Shown piece by piece: positions 8,034 to 15,698 of a stretch of 64,000 nt of DNA. This DNA is from Cupriavidus respiraculi (lineage in GTDB: Bacteria; Pseudomonadota; Gammaproteobacteria; Burkholderiales; Burkholderiaceae). Under the pieces are notes generated by a model. The model searched no databases, had not been told where the DNA came from, and saw only the letters and a program-made list of their open reading frames with translations. The DNA lies in the NCBI RefSeq assembly GCF_914271545.1, contig NZ_CAJZAH010000005.1, positions 124,001-188,000 of the forward strand, given 5' to 3'. A program made the translations under genes and the position numbers. Every line of letters begins with the position of its first letter. The stretch's first letter is position 1.

Positions 8034-8677
8034 CATGACTTGTTGGCGAAGGCGGCGATCGGATCGTCGTCGGGGGCCGGTGCGGGTTCCGGCGGCGCCG
8101 GCTGCGGCCGATACTGCGGCGCGGGCGCCGGCACCGGATCGATGGCCGCGGCGACGCGGCGCGCGCCGTTGTAGCGCGATGCCCAGTAGGGCTTTGTCAT
8201 GTCCTCCAGGCGCACCGTGCCGCCGGTGGCCGGCGCATGCACGAAGCGGTTCTGGCCGACGTAGATGCCGACGTGGGAATTGCCGCGGCCCGTCGTATTG
8301 AAGAACACCAGATCGCCGGAGGCGACCTCGCTGCGCTGCAGCGGCGTGCCGCGCGTGCCCATGGCCTCGGTGGTCCGGGGCAGGTTCACATTGGCCGCGC
8401 GCGCGACGACGTAGCGCACCAGCCCGCTGCAATCGAAGCCCGAGTCCGGCGTATTGCCGCCGTAGCGATAGGGGGTGCCGACCAGCGACATGGCCTGGAT
8501 CGAGATTTCCTCGAGGCCCGCGCTGGGATCGACGATGGGCTTGCCGGAAGGCCGGGAGGACTGGCCGTGGCGCACCGGCGGGGAGCCGGCGCAGGCGGCG
8601 AGCAGCAGGGCGAGCCCAAGCGTCAGCGGCAGGGTCAGGCGCGCGCGGCGCGCTTGCGATGTCGTACTCGAAGGCAT
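8033..8677 (-). CDS. NlpC/P60 family lipoprotein (peptidoglycan endopeptidase)
   Basis: A 214-residue exported lipoprotein. The N-terminus has a basic stretch (ARRAR), a hydrophobic core (LTLGLALLLAAC) and a lipobox with lipidated Cys29. The NlpC/P60 domain (about 70-185) shows the catalytic Cys in FDCSGLVRYV and His in GNSHVGIYVG, with the usual TPYRYGG before them. It should cleave D-glutamyl-meso-DAP links in peptidoglycan, near the outer membrane. The Pro/Ala-rich tail after 185 is low complexity. The start at 8677 places the signal sequence correctly. It is followed on the same strand by nothing before the terminator. Confidence 0.9.
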   Translation of the reverse strand: MPSSTTSQARRARLTLPLTLGLALLLAACAGSPPVRHGQSSRPSGKPIVDPSAGLEEISIQAMSLVGTPYRYGGNTPDSGFDCSGLVRYVVARAANVNLPRTTEAMGTRGTPLQRSEVASGDLVFFNTTGRGNSHVGIYVGQNRFVHAPATGGTVRLEDMTKPYWASRYNGARRVAAAIDPVPAPAPQYRPQPAPPEPAPAPDDDPIAAFANKS

Positions 8678-8772
8678 GGTGGTCGTCGGAACTCCTGGCC
8701 AGTCGCCTGCCGGGGAACGAACCGGCGCCGCCTCCGAGACCCGCATGCCCGCGCGCGATTGCAGCGGTGCGG

Positions 8773-9327
8773 CTACCAGCGGATCTGCGCGTTGCGCGTA
8801 CCGGTCTTGACCACGACGGTCTTGGGCTGGCCGTTGTAAACGGCGTGCACATTGTAGCTGCCTTCGGGTGCCTTGATCAGGCAACGCGGGCCCGAGGCGC
8901 GAAACTTCGCGGCCTCGTGGCCGTCGCGCACCAGCCGCACCTCGACGTCGGACAGATATTCGCCGCGCGCGCCTTCGGTAAACAGCAGCCCCATATTGAA
9001 GTTCTTCTCGCGCGAGGCGAGCTGGCGCTGTTCGTCGTCGGCAACGCCGCCGCATACGTAGCTGACGGCGCCGATGGTGCGGATCACCAGTTCGGCGGGC
9101 GTGCCGGCGGGCGCCGATGCCGCGGCGGCGGGCGTTGCGGGGGAGTGCGGGATCGCGCCGGGCGAGGACGCTTCCTGCGCCTGCGTGGCGGTCGGCGCCA
9201 GGGCCATCGCGGCCACGGCAGCCACGGCGGCGACGGCACCGAACGCCATCGCGCAGGCGCTGACGGAGCGTCGGGCCGTGGTCACGGAAAACCGGCCGCG
9301 AGACCGGCAAAACGAAATGAAATCCAT
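8773..9327 (-). CDS. Exported protein of unknown function
   Basis: A 184-residue protein with a signal peptide: basic N-terminus (FCRSRGRFSVTTARRS), an Ala-rich hydrophobic core and a likely cleavage after TQAQ near residue 50. A Pro/Ala linker follows. The mature domain (about 85-184) has two Cys, in VSYVCGG and GPRCLIKAPEG, that could form a disulfide in the periplasm. The C-terminal segment (EGSYNVHAVYNGQPKTVVVKTG) resembles the beta-sandwich of carboxypeptidase-regulatory-like domains, a weak assignment. GGAGG lies 6-7 nt before the ATG at 9327. It lies between phoH and the NlpC lipoprotein gene, same strand. Confidence 0.7.
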   Translation of the reverse strand: MDFISFCRSRGRFSVTTARRSVSACAMAFGAVAAVAAVAAMALAPTATQAQEASSPGAIPHSPATPAAAASAPAGTPAELVIRTIGAVSYVCGGVADDEQRQLASREKNFNMGLLFTEGARGEYLSDVEVRLVRDGHEAAKFRASGPRCLIKAPEGSYNVHAVYNGQPKTVVVKTGTRNAQIRW

Positions 9328-9440
9328 CGAAGCCTCCGTAGGGTTGCCGGCGGGCCGCGCGGCACAACGGCCGCGCCGCGTCCGGCCGCTGCGGCCGTTC
9401 CGGCAACTGGCACAAGGGAATCGGAAAAAGGGCGCGCCAA

Positions 9441-9524
9441 AGAAAAAGCGCCCGCCAGGCGGACGCTCGGCGCGGTTGTATCGTAGGACAGCCCGGCCGC
9501 CAAAGCTGCCGGGCGCGGTCCTAC
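9441..9524 (-). terminator. Long inverted repeat and intrinsic terminator after phoH
   Basis: Just after the phoH stop, GTAGGAC (9483-9489) and GTCCTAC (9518-9524) enclose a second GC-rich complementary pair (GCCCGGC/GCCGGGC), making a long hairpin. Further downstream on the minus strand, an 8-bp stem (9447-9454 with 9460-9467) is followed by TTTTT. Together they should stop minus-strand transcription from phoH before the next gene. Confidence 0.75.
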
Positions 9525-9548
9525 ACACACACCGCCAGGGTGGCAGGG

Positions 9549-11249
9549 TCAGAGCACGTCGGCCGCGTGGTCGGCCAGGCGCGAGCGTTCGCCGCGCGCC
9601 AGCGTGATATGGCCGCTGTGGCTCCAGCCCTTGAAACGATCCACCACGAAGGTCAGGCCCGAGGAGCCCTCGGTCAGGTAGGGCGTGTCGATCTGCGCGA
9701 TATTGCCCAGGCACACGATCTTCGTACCCGGGCCGGCTCGGGTCACCAGCGTCTTCATCTGCTTGGGCGTGAGGTTCTGGCCCTCGTCGATGATCACGAA
9801 CTTGTTGACGAAGGTGCGGCCGCGCATGAAGTTCATGCTCTTGACCTTGATGCGCGAGCGGATCAGTTCCTGCGTCGCCGCCCGGCCCCATTCGCCCGCG
9901 CTGTCGTCGCTCTTCTGCAGCACCTCGAGGTTGTCGTCGAAGGCGCCCATCCACGGCTGCATCTTCTCTTCCTCGGTGCCCGGCAGGAAGCCGATGTCCT
10001 CGCCCACCGGCACGGTGGCGCGGGTGACGATGATCTCGTTGTACAGCTTCTGGTCCAGCACCTGCTCGAGTCCGGCGGCCAGCGCCAGCAGCGTCTTGCC
10101 GGTGCCGGCCTGCCCCAGCAGCGTCACGAAGTCGATCTCCGGATTCATCAGCAGGTTCAGCGCGAAGTTCTGCTCGCGGTTGCGGGCCGTCACGCTCCAC
10201 ACATTGTTCTTGTGGTGGGTGAAGTCCTTCAGCGTCTGCAGCAGCGCCGTCTTGCCGTTGATTTCCTTGACCTGCGCGTAGAGCGGCAGGCTGCCGTCCA
10301 TCGGTTCGAGGTAGACGAACTGGTTGACCAGGAACGACGGTACGAGCGGGCCGGTCAGCCGGTAGAACATCGCGCCGGACTTGGGGTCCTGCCAGCTTTC
10401 GACGCCCTTGCCGTGCTTGGTCCAGAAGTCGTTGGGCAGCACCATCACGCCCGAGTACAGCAGGTCCTTGTCCTCGAGGACCTGGTCGTTGAAGTAGTCC
10501 TCGGCGGGCAGGCCCAGCGCGCGGGCCTTGATCCGCATGTTGATGTCTTTCGACACCAGCACCACCTGGCGCTCCGGATACTGCTGCTGCAGCGTGCTGA
10601 CCACGGCGAGGATCTGGTTGTCGGCCTTGCCCTGCGGCAGCCCTTCCGGCAGCTTGGTGTCGTTCAGGCGCGTCTGGAAGAACAGCTTGCCGGCGGCATC
10701 GCGGTTGCCCAGCTTGGCCAGCGGCAGGCCCTCGTCCAGCACGCCGTCCGTGCCGCCCACCAGCGCATCGAGCGTGCGGCTGACGGTGCGCGCATTGCGC
10801 GCGACCTCGCTCATGCCCTTCTTGTGATTGTCCAGTTCCTCGAGCGTCATCATCGGCAGATAGATGTCGTGCTCTTCGAAGCGGAACAGCGAGGTGGGAT
10901 CGTGCATCAACACATTGGTATCGAGCACGAACAGCTTGCTCGGACCCGTGTCCTTGCGCTGGCGCCGGCCGGCCGTGCCGGCGGTGGGTTTGACCAGGCT
11001 GACCGGGGACGCCGGCCTGGCGGGCGCGGCCGGCGCCTCCTTGCCGCGCGCGCGGGCGCCGCCGGCGCGGGCCTCGGCCAGCGGAATCTGCGGTGCGCTT
11101 TCGCCGGTTTCCATCAGGGCCACCCGCTCCAGATCCGGCACGGGTTTCTTGCCCTGCGCCGCGGAGGTCGGGCGCGGCAACTTCACCGGCGCGAATTCAC
11201 TCGGATCCAGCAGTTGAGCAGGCTTGGCGGGCATGGTGGGCAGCGGCAT
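9549..11249 (-). CDS. PIN domain-PhoH ATPase fusion (PhoH2 type)
   Basis: A 566-residue protein combining a PIN RNase domain (about 106-240; acidic start FVLDTNVLMHDP, Asp110) with a PhoH P-loop ATPase (about 350-560; Walker A GQAGTGKT at 379-386, Walker B FVIIDEGQN near 487). PhoH2 proteins of this layout are known as RNA helicase/RNases. Residues 1-100 are Pro/Ala-rich and probably disordered. The start at 11249 is preceded by AAAGGAAA; longer in-frame starts give atypical sequence. It is preceded by a terminator-bearing leader or small RNA (11395-11535). Confidence 0.9.
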   Translation of the reverse strand: MPLPTMPAKPAQLLDPSEFAPVKLPRPTSAAQGKKPVPDLERVALMETGESAPQIPLAEARAGGARARGKEAPAAPARPASPVSLVKPTAGTAGRRQRKDTGPSKLFVLDTNVLMHDPTSLFRFEEHDIYLPMMTLEELDNHKKGMSEVARNARTVSRTLDALVGGTDGVLDEGLPLAKLGNRDAAGKLFFQTRLNDTKLPEGLPQGKADNQILAVVSTLQQQYPERQVVLVSKDINMRIKARALGLPAEDYFNDQVLEDKDLLYSGVMVLPNDFWTKHGKGVESWQDPKSGAMFYRLTGPLVPSFLVNQFVYLEPMDGSLPLYAQVKEINGKTALLQTLKDFTHHKNNVWSVTARNREQNFALNLLMNPEIDFVTLLGQAGTGKTLLALAAGLEQVLDQKLYNEIIVTRATVPVGEDIGFLPGTEEEKMQPWMGAFDDNLEVLQKSDDSAGEWGRAATQELIRSRIKVKSMNFMRGRTFVNKFVIIDEGQNLTPKQMKTLVTRAGPGTKIVCLGNIAQIDTPYLTEGSSGLTFVVDRFKGWSHSGHITLARGERSRLADHAADVL

Positions 11250-11394
11250 GCTTGGCTTTCCTTTCAGGCGAACGGGGTGGTAAGGCGAAGAGAGGGCGAA
11301 GCGGATGAAGCTGGTACAGCGAAAACAGCGGAGACAGCGGATGCGGCCGGGAAAGGAGTGGGGCGGGCCACGGGGCGCGGCGCCGCGTGGAGAC

Positions 11395-11535
11395 AAAAAA
11401 GCCGCCAGACCTGACTGACAGGCATGGCGGCTTTGGGGCGGACGCGCGACACGGCAGGTCCGCTACCGGCCTCCAGCGGTGACCGCCTGGGCCGGGATGG
11501 CGAAACAACGTGGCATCCGGAATCTGAACTCATTA
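11395..11535 (-). ncRNA. Candidate structured small RNA or phoH attenuator
   Basis: Starting from a well-formed minus-strand promoter, about 140 nt run into an intrinsic terminator without a convincing gene. Three hairpins are visible: CCGGCC/GGCCGG (11466-11495) with further inner pairing, GCGGAC/GTCCGC (11438-11463), and the terminator AAAGCCGCCA/TGGCGGCTTT (11398-11434) ending in TTTTTT. The 5' 40 nt look unstructured and could act as a seed. Since phoH starts about 150 nt further on, it may instead be a terminator-controlled leader of phoH. A frame across it exists but has no ribosome-binding site. Confidence 0.5.
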
Positions 11536-11541
11536 CGGGCC

Positions 11542-11570
11542 AATGTATCCGAAGCCTTTTGGTTTGGCAA
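11542..11570 (-). promoter_or_regulatory. Sigma70 promoter between bcp and phoH
   Basis: On the minus strand, -35 TTGCCA (11565-11570) and -10 TACATT (11542-11547) are separated by exactly 17 bp, within a locally AT-richer stretch. The predicted start is near 11535. It drives the structured RNA just downstream and perhaps phoH by read-through. Confidence 0.6.
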
Positions 11571-11639
11571 TGCAGTTTGCAGATCTGGTTTAAGTGTTGG
11601 ATATTCGCCGCCCGGGGCACTTGCGGGCCCCGTGTTTCC

Positions 11640-12101
11640 TTACATCGCACGCACCAGTTCGAGCACTTCGTCCACGTGGCTGGGCACCTTGATGCCGCGC
11701 ATCATGTGGCGCAGCTTGCCGTCGCCGTCGATCACGAAGGTGCTGCGCTCGATGCCGCGCACCTCCTTGCCATACATCTTTTTCATCTTGATGACATCGA
11801 ACATCGCGCACAGCGTTTCGTCGGCGTCCGAGATCAGTTCGAAGGGCAGCTCCAGCTTGGTCTTGAAGTTCTCGTGCGACTTGAGGCTGTCGCGCGAGAT
11901 GCCCACGATGGTGGCGCCGGCCGCGACGAAGGCATCGTGCTGGTCGCGGAAATTCATGGCTTCGGTGGTGCAGCCGGGGGTGTTGTCCTTGGGGTAGAAG
12001 TACAGCACCAGGGTCTTGCCGCGCTGGTCCCGCAGGCGGAACTCGCCGCCGGTGGCGGGAGCGGTGAAGTCGGGTACGGCCTGGTTGAGACTGACGGTCA
12101 T
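11640..12101 (-). CDS. bcp: Peroxiredoxin, BCP/PrxQ family
   Basis: A 153-residue thioredoxin-fold peroxidase reducing hydrogen peroxide and organic hydroperoxides in the cytoplasm. The peroxidatic Cys44 lies in DNTPGCTTEAMNF. The usual resolving Cys five residues later is Met49 here; the only other Cys is Cys98 (DETLCAMFDV). It may therefore use Cys98 as an atypical resolving residue or act as a 1-Cys enzyme. The start MTVSLNQAVPDFTAP fits the family. It reads toward phoH, with the structured RNA between. Confidence 0.93.
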   Translation of the reverse strand: MTVSLNQAVPDFTAPATGGEFRLRDQRGKTLVLYFYPKDNTPGCTTEAMNFRDQHDAFVAAGATIVGISRDSLKSHENFKTKLELPFELISDADETLCAMFDVIKMKKMYGKEVRGIERSTFVIDGDGKLRHMMRGIKVPSHVDEVLELVRAM

Positions 12102-12249
12102 GCTGAGGGCTCCTCGGGAGGGCGGCGTGGAAGACGGGATGCGGGGCCCGCCGCCTTATCGGCGCTAAATGGGGGCGGGCGGCGGCACTTCAAGTGTGGC
12201 GTTCGATAGACCTCGCGGCGGCCGTCCCGGGCCGGCCGGCGAGCCGCAC

Positions 12250-12636
12250 TCAGCCGGCGGGCGCCTCTTCGACGAGCAGCACCGCGGCCACCTTGCGGCC
12301 CTCGGCCATCAGGATGTTGTAGGTGCGGCAGGCGGCCTGCAGGTCCATGGCATCGACGCCGATATGCTTGCGCGACAGCGCCGCGGTCAGCCGGGGATGG
12401 GGAAAGCGCAGGCGGTCGCCGGTGCCCAGCAGCACCACCTCGGGCGCCTGGGCCAGCAGCGCCTCGAAGTGCTCGGCTGCCAGGTCCTCGAAGCGGCGCA
12501 CCGGCCAGGGCTGGACCTCGCCCTCGGGCATCACGAGCACGGAGTCGGTATAGCGGACCATGTTGATCTCGATATAGCCGGGTCCGTAGGCGGTCACGGT
12601 ATTGAGGGCATTGGGCTGGTCGGCGTGCAGTTTCAC
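12250..12636 (-). CDS. Mth938-like (DUF498) domain protein
   Basis: A 128-residue single-domain protein of the Mth938/DUF498 family (also the NDUFAF3 fold). Conserved segments are NTVTAYGPGYIEIN, VLLGTGDRLRFP and GVDAMDLQAACRTYNILMAEGRKVAAVLL. The bacterial function is unknown; the mitochondrial relative assists complex I assembly. The GTG start at 12636 is chosen because AAGG precedes it and homologs begin near here; upstream in-frame residues are low complexity. It lies 148 bp before bcp on the same strand. Confidence 0.82.
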   Translation of the reverse strand: MKLHADQPNALNTVTAYGPGYIEINMVRYTDSVLVMPEGEVQPWPVRRFEDLAAEHFEALLAQAPEVVLLGTGDRLRFPHPRLTAALSRKHIGVDAMDLQAACRTYNILMAEGRKVAAVLLVEEAPAG

Positions 12637-13051
12637 GGTGAGCCTTGTCGGTACGGTCGCGCGGCGTGCCGCCTGGGGCGCGGTCCGGGCCGCGGCGGCG
12701 GGGACAGCGCGGGCCGCCGCTGGGCGGCGACGGAAAAGGGCGGGGCGCGGGGCCTGTTGTATGGGGTGAAAGCTCGGCGTCGCGGCTACGCTGCAATGCA
12801 AGAATTGCCGCCGAACTCTGTCATAATCGCAAAATTATAACTTTGGCCTCCCTGCTGCCGTTATTTACCCACGCAGCAGCCTTGCAATCCGCCCCGCCAT
12901 ACCCGTGCGAGGCGATGGGGCGCACCGCATGGCGGCGCGGCGGAACGTGCCCGAGCCGGCTCCGCCGATTCCAGTTTCGACCCAGATCCCGCGTCATATC
13001 CAGTTCGCCGCCGGACGAGCCCGGTGGCCCTTGCCTCCAGCCGACAACGCC
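12637..13051. other. Divergent intergenic region before alaA
   Basis: This 415-bp gap separates the minus-strand Mth938 gene from alaA. It contains CATAAT (12822-12827) and TATAAC (12836-12841) in an AT-rich patch that stands out from the flanking GC-rich DNA, a likely plus-strand promoter. That would leave a leader of about 200 nt before the GTG of alaA. The alaA frame stays open upstream to an ATG at 12905, but those residues are unlike the family. No riboswitch was recognised. Confidence 0.5.
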
Positions 13052-14284
13052 GTGAAACCGATCCAGAAATCCCAGAAGCTGAACAACGTTTGCTACGACA
13101 TCCGTGGGCCCGTGCTGGAGAAGGCCAAGCAGATGGAGGAGGAAGGCCACAAGATCATCAAGCTCAATATCGGCAACCTCGCGGTATTCGGCTTCGATGC
13201 GCCGGAAGAGATCCAGCAGGACATGATGCGCAACCTGCCGAACTCGGCCGGTTACTCCGATTCCAAGGGCATCTTCGCCGCGCGCAAGGCGATCATGCAC
13301 TACACCCAGCAAAAACAGATCCAGGGCGTGGGCCTGGACGACATCTACGTGGGCAATGGCGCGTCCGAGCTGATCGTGATGTCGGTCAACGCGCTGCTCA
13401 ACAGCGGCGACGAGGTGCTGGTGCCGGCCCCCGACTACCCGCTGTGGACCGCAGCGGTAAGCCTGTCCGGCGGCACGCCGGTGCACTATGTGTGCGACGA
13501 GGCCAACGACTGGATGCCGGACATCGACGATATCCGGGCCAAGATCACGCCCCATACCAAGGGCATCGTCGTCATCAACCCGAACAACCCGACCGGCGCG
13601 CTCTACTCGGACGAACTGCTGCTGCAGATCGTGGCCGTCGCGCGCGAGCACGGGCTGATCATCTTCGCCGACGAAATCTACGACAAGGTGCTGTACGACG
13701 GCGCCACCCACACCTCGATCGCCTCGCTGTCCACCGACGTGCTGACGGTGACCTTCAACGGCCTGTCGAAGAACTACCGCTCGTGCGGCTATCGCGCCGG
13801 CTGGATGGTCGTGTCGGGCGACAAGCGCCCCGCGCACGACTATATCGAGGGGCTCAACATGCTGTCCTCGATGCGGCTGTGCGCGAACGTGCCGGGCCAG
13901 TGGGCCATCCAGACCGCGCTGGGCGGCTACCAGAGCATCAATGACCTGGTCGCCGAGGGCGGCCGGCTGCGCCGCCAGCGCGACCTGGCCTACGAGCTGA
14001 TCACCCGGATTCCCGGCGTGACCTGCGTCAAGCCGAAGGCCGCGCTGTACCTGTTCCCCAAGCTGGACCTGTCGATGTATCCGATCCAGGACGACCAGGA
14101 ATTCATCTACGAGCTGCTGCAGGAGTCCAAGGTGCTGCTGGTGCAGGGCACCGGCTTCAACTGGGGCAAGCCCGACCATTTCCGCATCGTCTTCCTGCCG
14201 CACGAGGAAGACCTGCGCGAGGCGATCGGCCGCGTCGGCCGTTTCCTCGAAGCCTATCGAAAGCGCCACGGCGCCGCGGCATGA
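13052..14284 (+). CDS. alaA: Alanine transaminase, AlaA-type
   Basis: A 410-residue class I/II PLP aminotransferase making alanine from pyruvate with glutamate as amino donor. It aligns by eye over its length with E. coli AlaA (YfbQ): KPIQKSQKLNNVCYDIRGPV at the N-terminus, PAPDYPLWTAAVSLS, INPNNPTGA, FADEIYDKVLYD and the PLP lysine in FNGLSK, Lys240. The GTG at 13052 matches the family start. hom and thrC follow on the same strand, so the cluster joins alanine and threonine synthesis from pyruvate and aspartate. Some databases name this group alaC in Burkholderiales. Confidence 0.9.
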   Translation: MKPIQKSQKLNNVCYDIRGPVLEKAKQMEEEGHKIIKLNIGNLAVFGFDAPEEIQQDMMRNLPNSAGYSDSKGIFAARKAIMHYTQQKQIQGVGLDDIYVGNGASELIVMSVNALLNSGDEVLVPAPDYPLWTAAVSLSGGTPVHYVCDEANDWMPDIDDIRAKITPHTKGIVVINPNNPTGALYSDELLLQIVAVAREHGLIIFADEIYDKVLYDGATHTSIASLSTDVLTVTFNGLSKNYRSCGYRAGWMVVSGDKRPAHDYIEGLNMLSSMRLCANVPGQWAIQTALGGYQSINDLVAEGGRLRRQRDLAYELITRIPGVTCVKPKAALYLFPKLDLSMYPIQDDQEFIYELLQESKVLLVQGTGFNWGKPDHFRIVFLPHEEDLREAIGRVGRFLEAYRKRHGAAA

Positions 14285-14360
14285 CGTCCGGGCCCGCCGC
14301 GCGGGCCATGACTTGCCACCGCCCATCCAATATTTCAGTCAGTCACAAAGAGTCAGTTCC

Positions 14361-15671
14361 ATGCAACCCATCAAAGTAGGCCTGCTCGGCATCGGTACCG
14401 TCGGTAGCGGCACGTTCGACGTGCTCAAGCGCAACAAGGAAGAGATTCGCCGCCGCGCCGGGCGCGGCATCGAGATCGCCATGGTCGCGGACCTGAACAC
14501 CGAGCGCGCCCGCGAGCTGACCGGCGGCGAGGTGGAGGTGGTGAACGATGCGAACCTGGTGGTGGCGCGGCCCGACATCGACATCGTGGTCGAGCTGATC
14601 GGGGGCTACGGCATCGCGCGTGAGCTGGTGCTCAAGGCCATCGAGAACGGCAAGCATGTGGTGACCGCCAACAAGGCGCTGCTGGCCGTGCACGGCAACG
14701 AGATCTTCGAGGCCGCGCGGCGCAAGGGCGTGATGGTGGCCTTCGAGGCGGCCGTCGCCGGCGGCATTCCCATCATCAAGGCGCTGCGCGAAGGACTGAC
14801 CGCGAACCGCATCCAGTGGATCGCCGGCATCATCAACGGCACCACCAACTTCATCCTGTCCGAGATGCGCGACAAGGGGCTGGACTTCGACGTCGTGCTC
14901 AAGGAAGCGCAGCGCCTGGGCTATGCGGAAGCCGATCCCACCTTCGATATCGAGGGTATCGACGCCGCGCACAAGGTCACGCTGATGAGCTCGATCGCCT
15001 TCGGCATGCCGGTGCAGTTCGACAAGGCCCATGTGGAAGGCATCACGCGCCTGTCGGCCATCGACATCAAGTACGCCGAGGAACTGGGCTACCGCATCAA
15101 GTTGCTGGGCCTGACGCGCCGCCGCGAGAACGGCATCGAGCTGCGCGTGCATCCGACGCTGGTGCCGGCCAAGCGCCTGATCGCCAACGTCGAAGGCGCG
15201 ATGAACGCCGTGCTGGTGCAGGGCGACGCCGTCGGCGCGACGCTGTACTACGGCAAGGGCGCGGGCGCCGAGCCGACGGCCTCGGCCGTGATCGCCGACC
15301 TGGTCGACGTGACCCGCCTGCACACCGCCGACCCCGGCCACCGCGTGCCGCACCTGGCCTTCCAGCCCGACGAGCTGTCCAGCGTGCCGGTGCTGCCCAT
15401 CGACGAGGTCACCAGCTCGTACTACCTGCGCATGCGGGTGTCGGACGAGAAGGGCGTGCTGGCCGATATCACCCGCATCCTGGCCGACGCCGGCATCTCG
15501 ATCGACGCCATGCTGCAGAAGGAATCGCGCGAAGGCGAGCCGCAGACCGACATCATCATGCTGTCGCACCTGACGCTCGAGAAGCATGTCAACGCGGCCA
15601 TCGCCAAGATCGAGGCGCTGCCGACCGTGCTGTCGGGCGTGACGCGCCTGCGCATGGAAGAGCTGAACTGA
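14361..15671 (+). CDS. hom: Homoserine dehydrogenase
   Basis: A 436-residue NAD(P)-dependent enzyme converting aspartate-semialdehyde to homoserine for threonine and methionine. The N-terminal Rossmann fold shows GLLGIGTVGSGTF (about 8-20); the catalytic domain carries AGIINGTTNFILSEM and the EAQRLGYAEADPTFDIEG signature; a C-terminal ACT domain (from about 350; YYLRMRVSDEKGVLADITRI) should mediate feedback inhibition by threonine. The ATG at 14361 begins MQPIKVGLLG. It is monofunctional, without an aspartokinase fusion. thrC follows after 27 bp. Confidence 0.97.
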   Translation: MQPIKVGLLGIGTVGSGTFDVLKRNKEEIRRRAGRGIEIAMVADLNTERARELTGGEVEVVNDANLVVARPDIDIVVELIGGYGIARELVLKAIENGKHVVTANKALLAVHGNEIFEAARRKGVMVAFEAAVAGGIPIIKALREGLTANRIQWIAGIINGTTNFILSEMRDKGLDFDVVLKEAQRLGYAEADPTFDIEGIDAAHKVTLMSSIAFGMPVQFDKAHVEGITRLSAIDIKYAEELGYRIKLLGLTRRRENGIELRVHPTLVPAKRLIANVEGAMNAVLVQGDAVGATLYYGKGAGAEPTASAVIADLVDVTRLHTADPGHRVPHLAFQPDELSSVPVLPIDEVTSSYYLRMRVSDEKGVLADITRILADAGISIDAMLQKESREGEPQTDIIMLSHLTLEKHVNAAIAKIEALPTVLSGVTRLRMEELN

Positions 15672-15698
15672 AGCGCTGAACCGAGGCTCCGCACACCC

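Noticed and set aside
9540-11414. A 624-codon plus-strand open frame opposite phoH
   Set aside because: Low-information His/Arg/Gln-rich translation, no start signal, and fully antisense to the PIN-PhoH gene.
14285-14360. Threonine leader-peptide attenuator before hom
   Set aside because: The 76-bp gap holds no run of Thr/Ile codons and no terminator/antiterminator pair.
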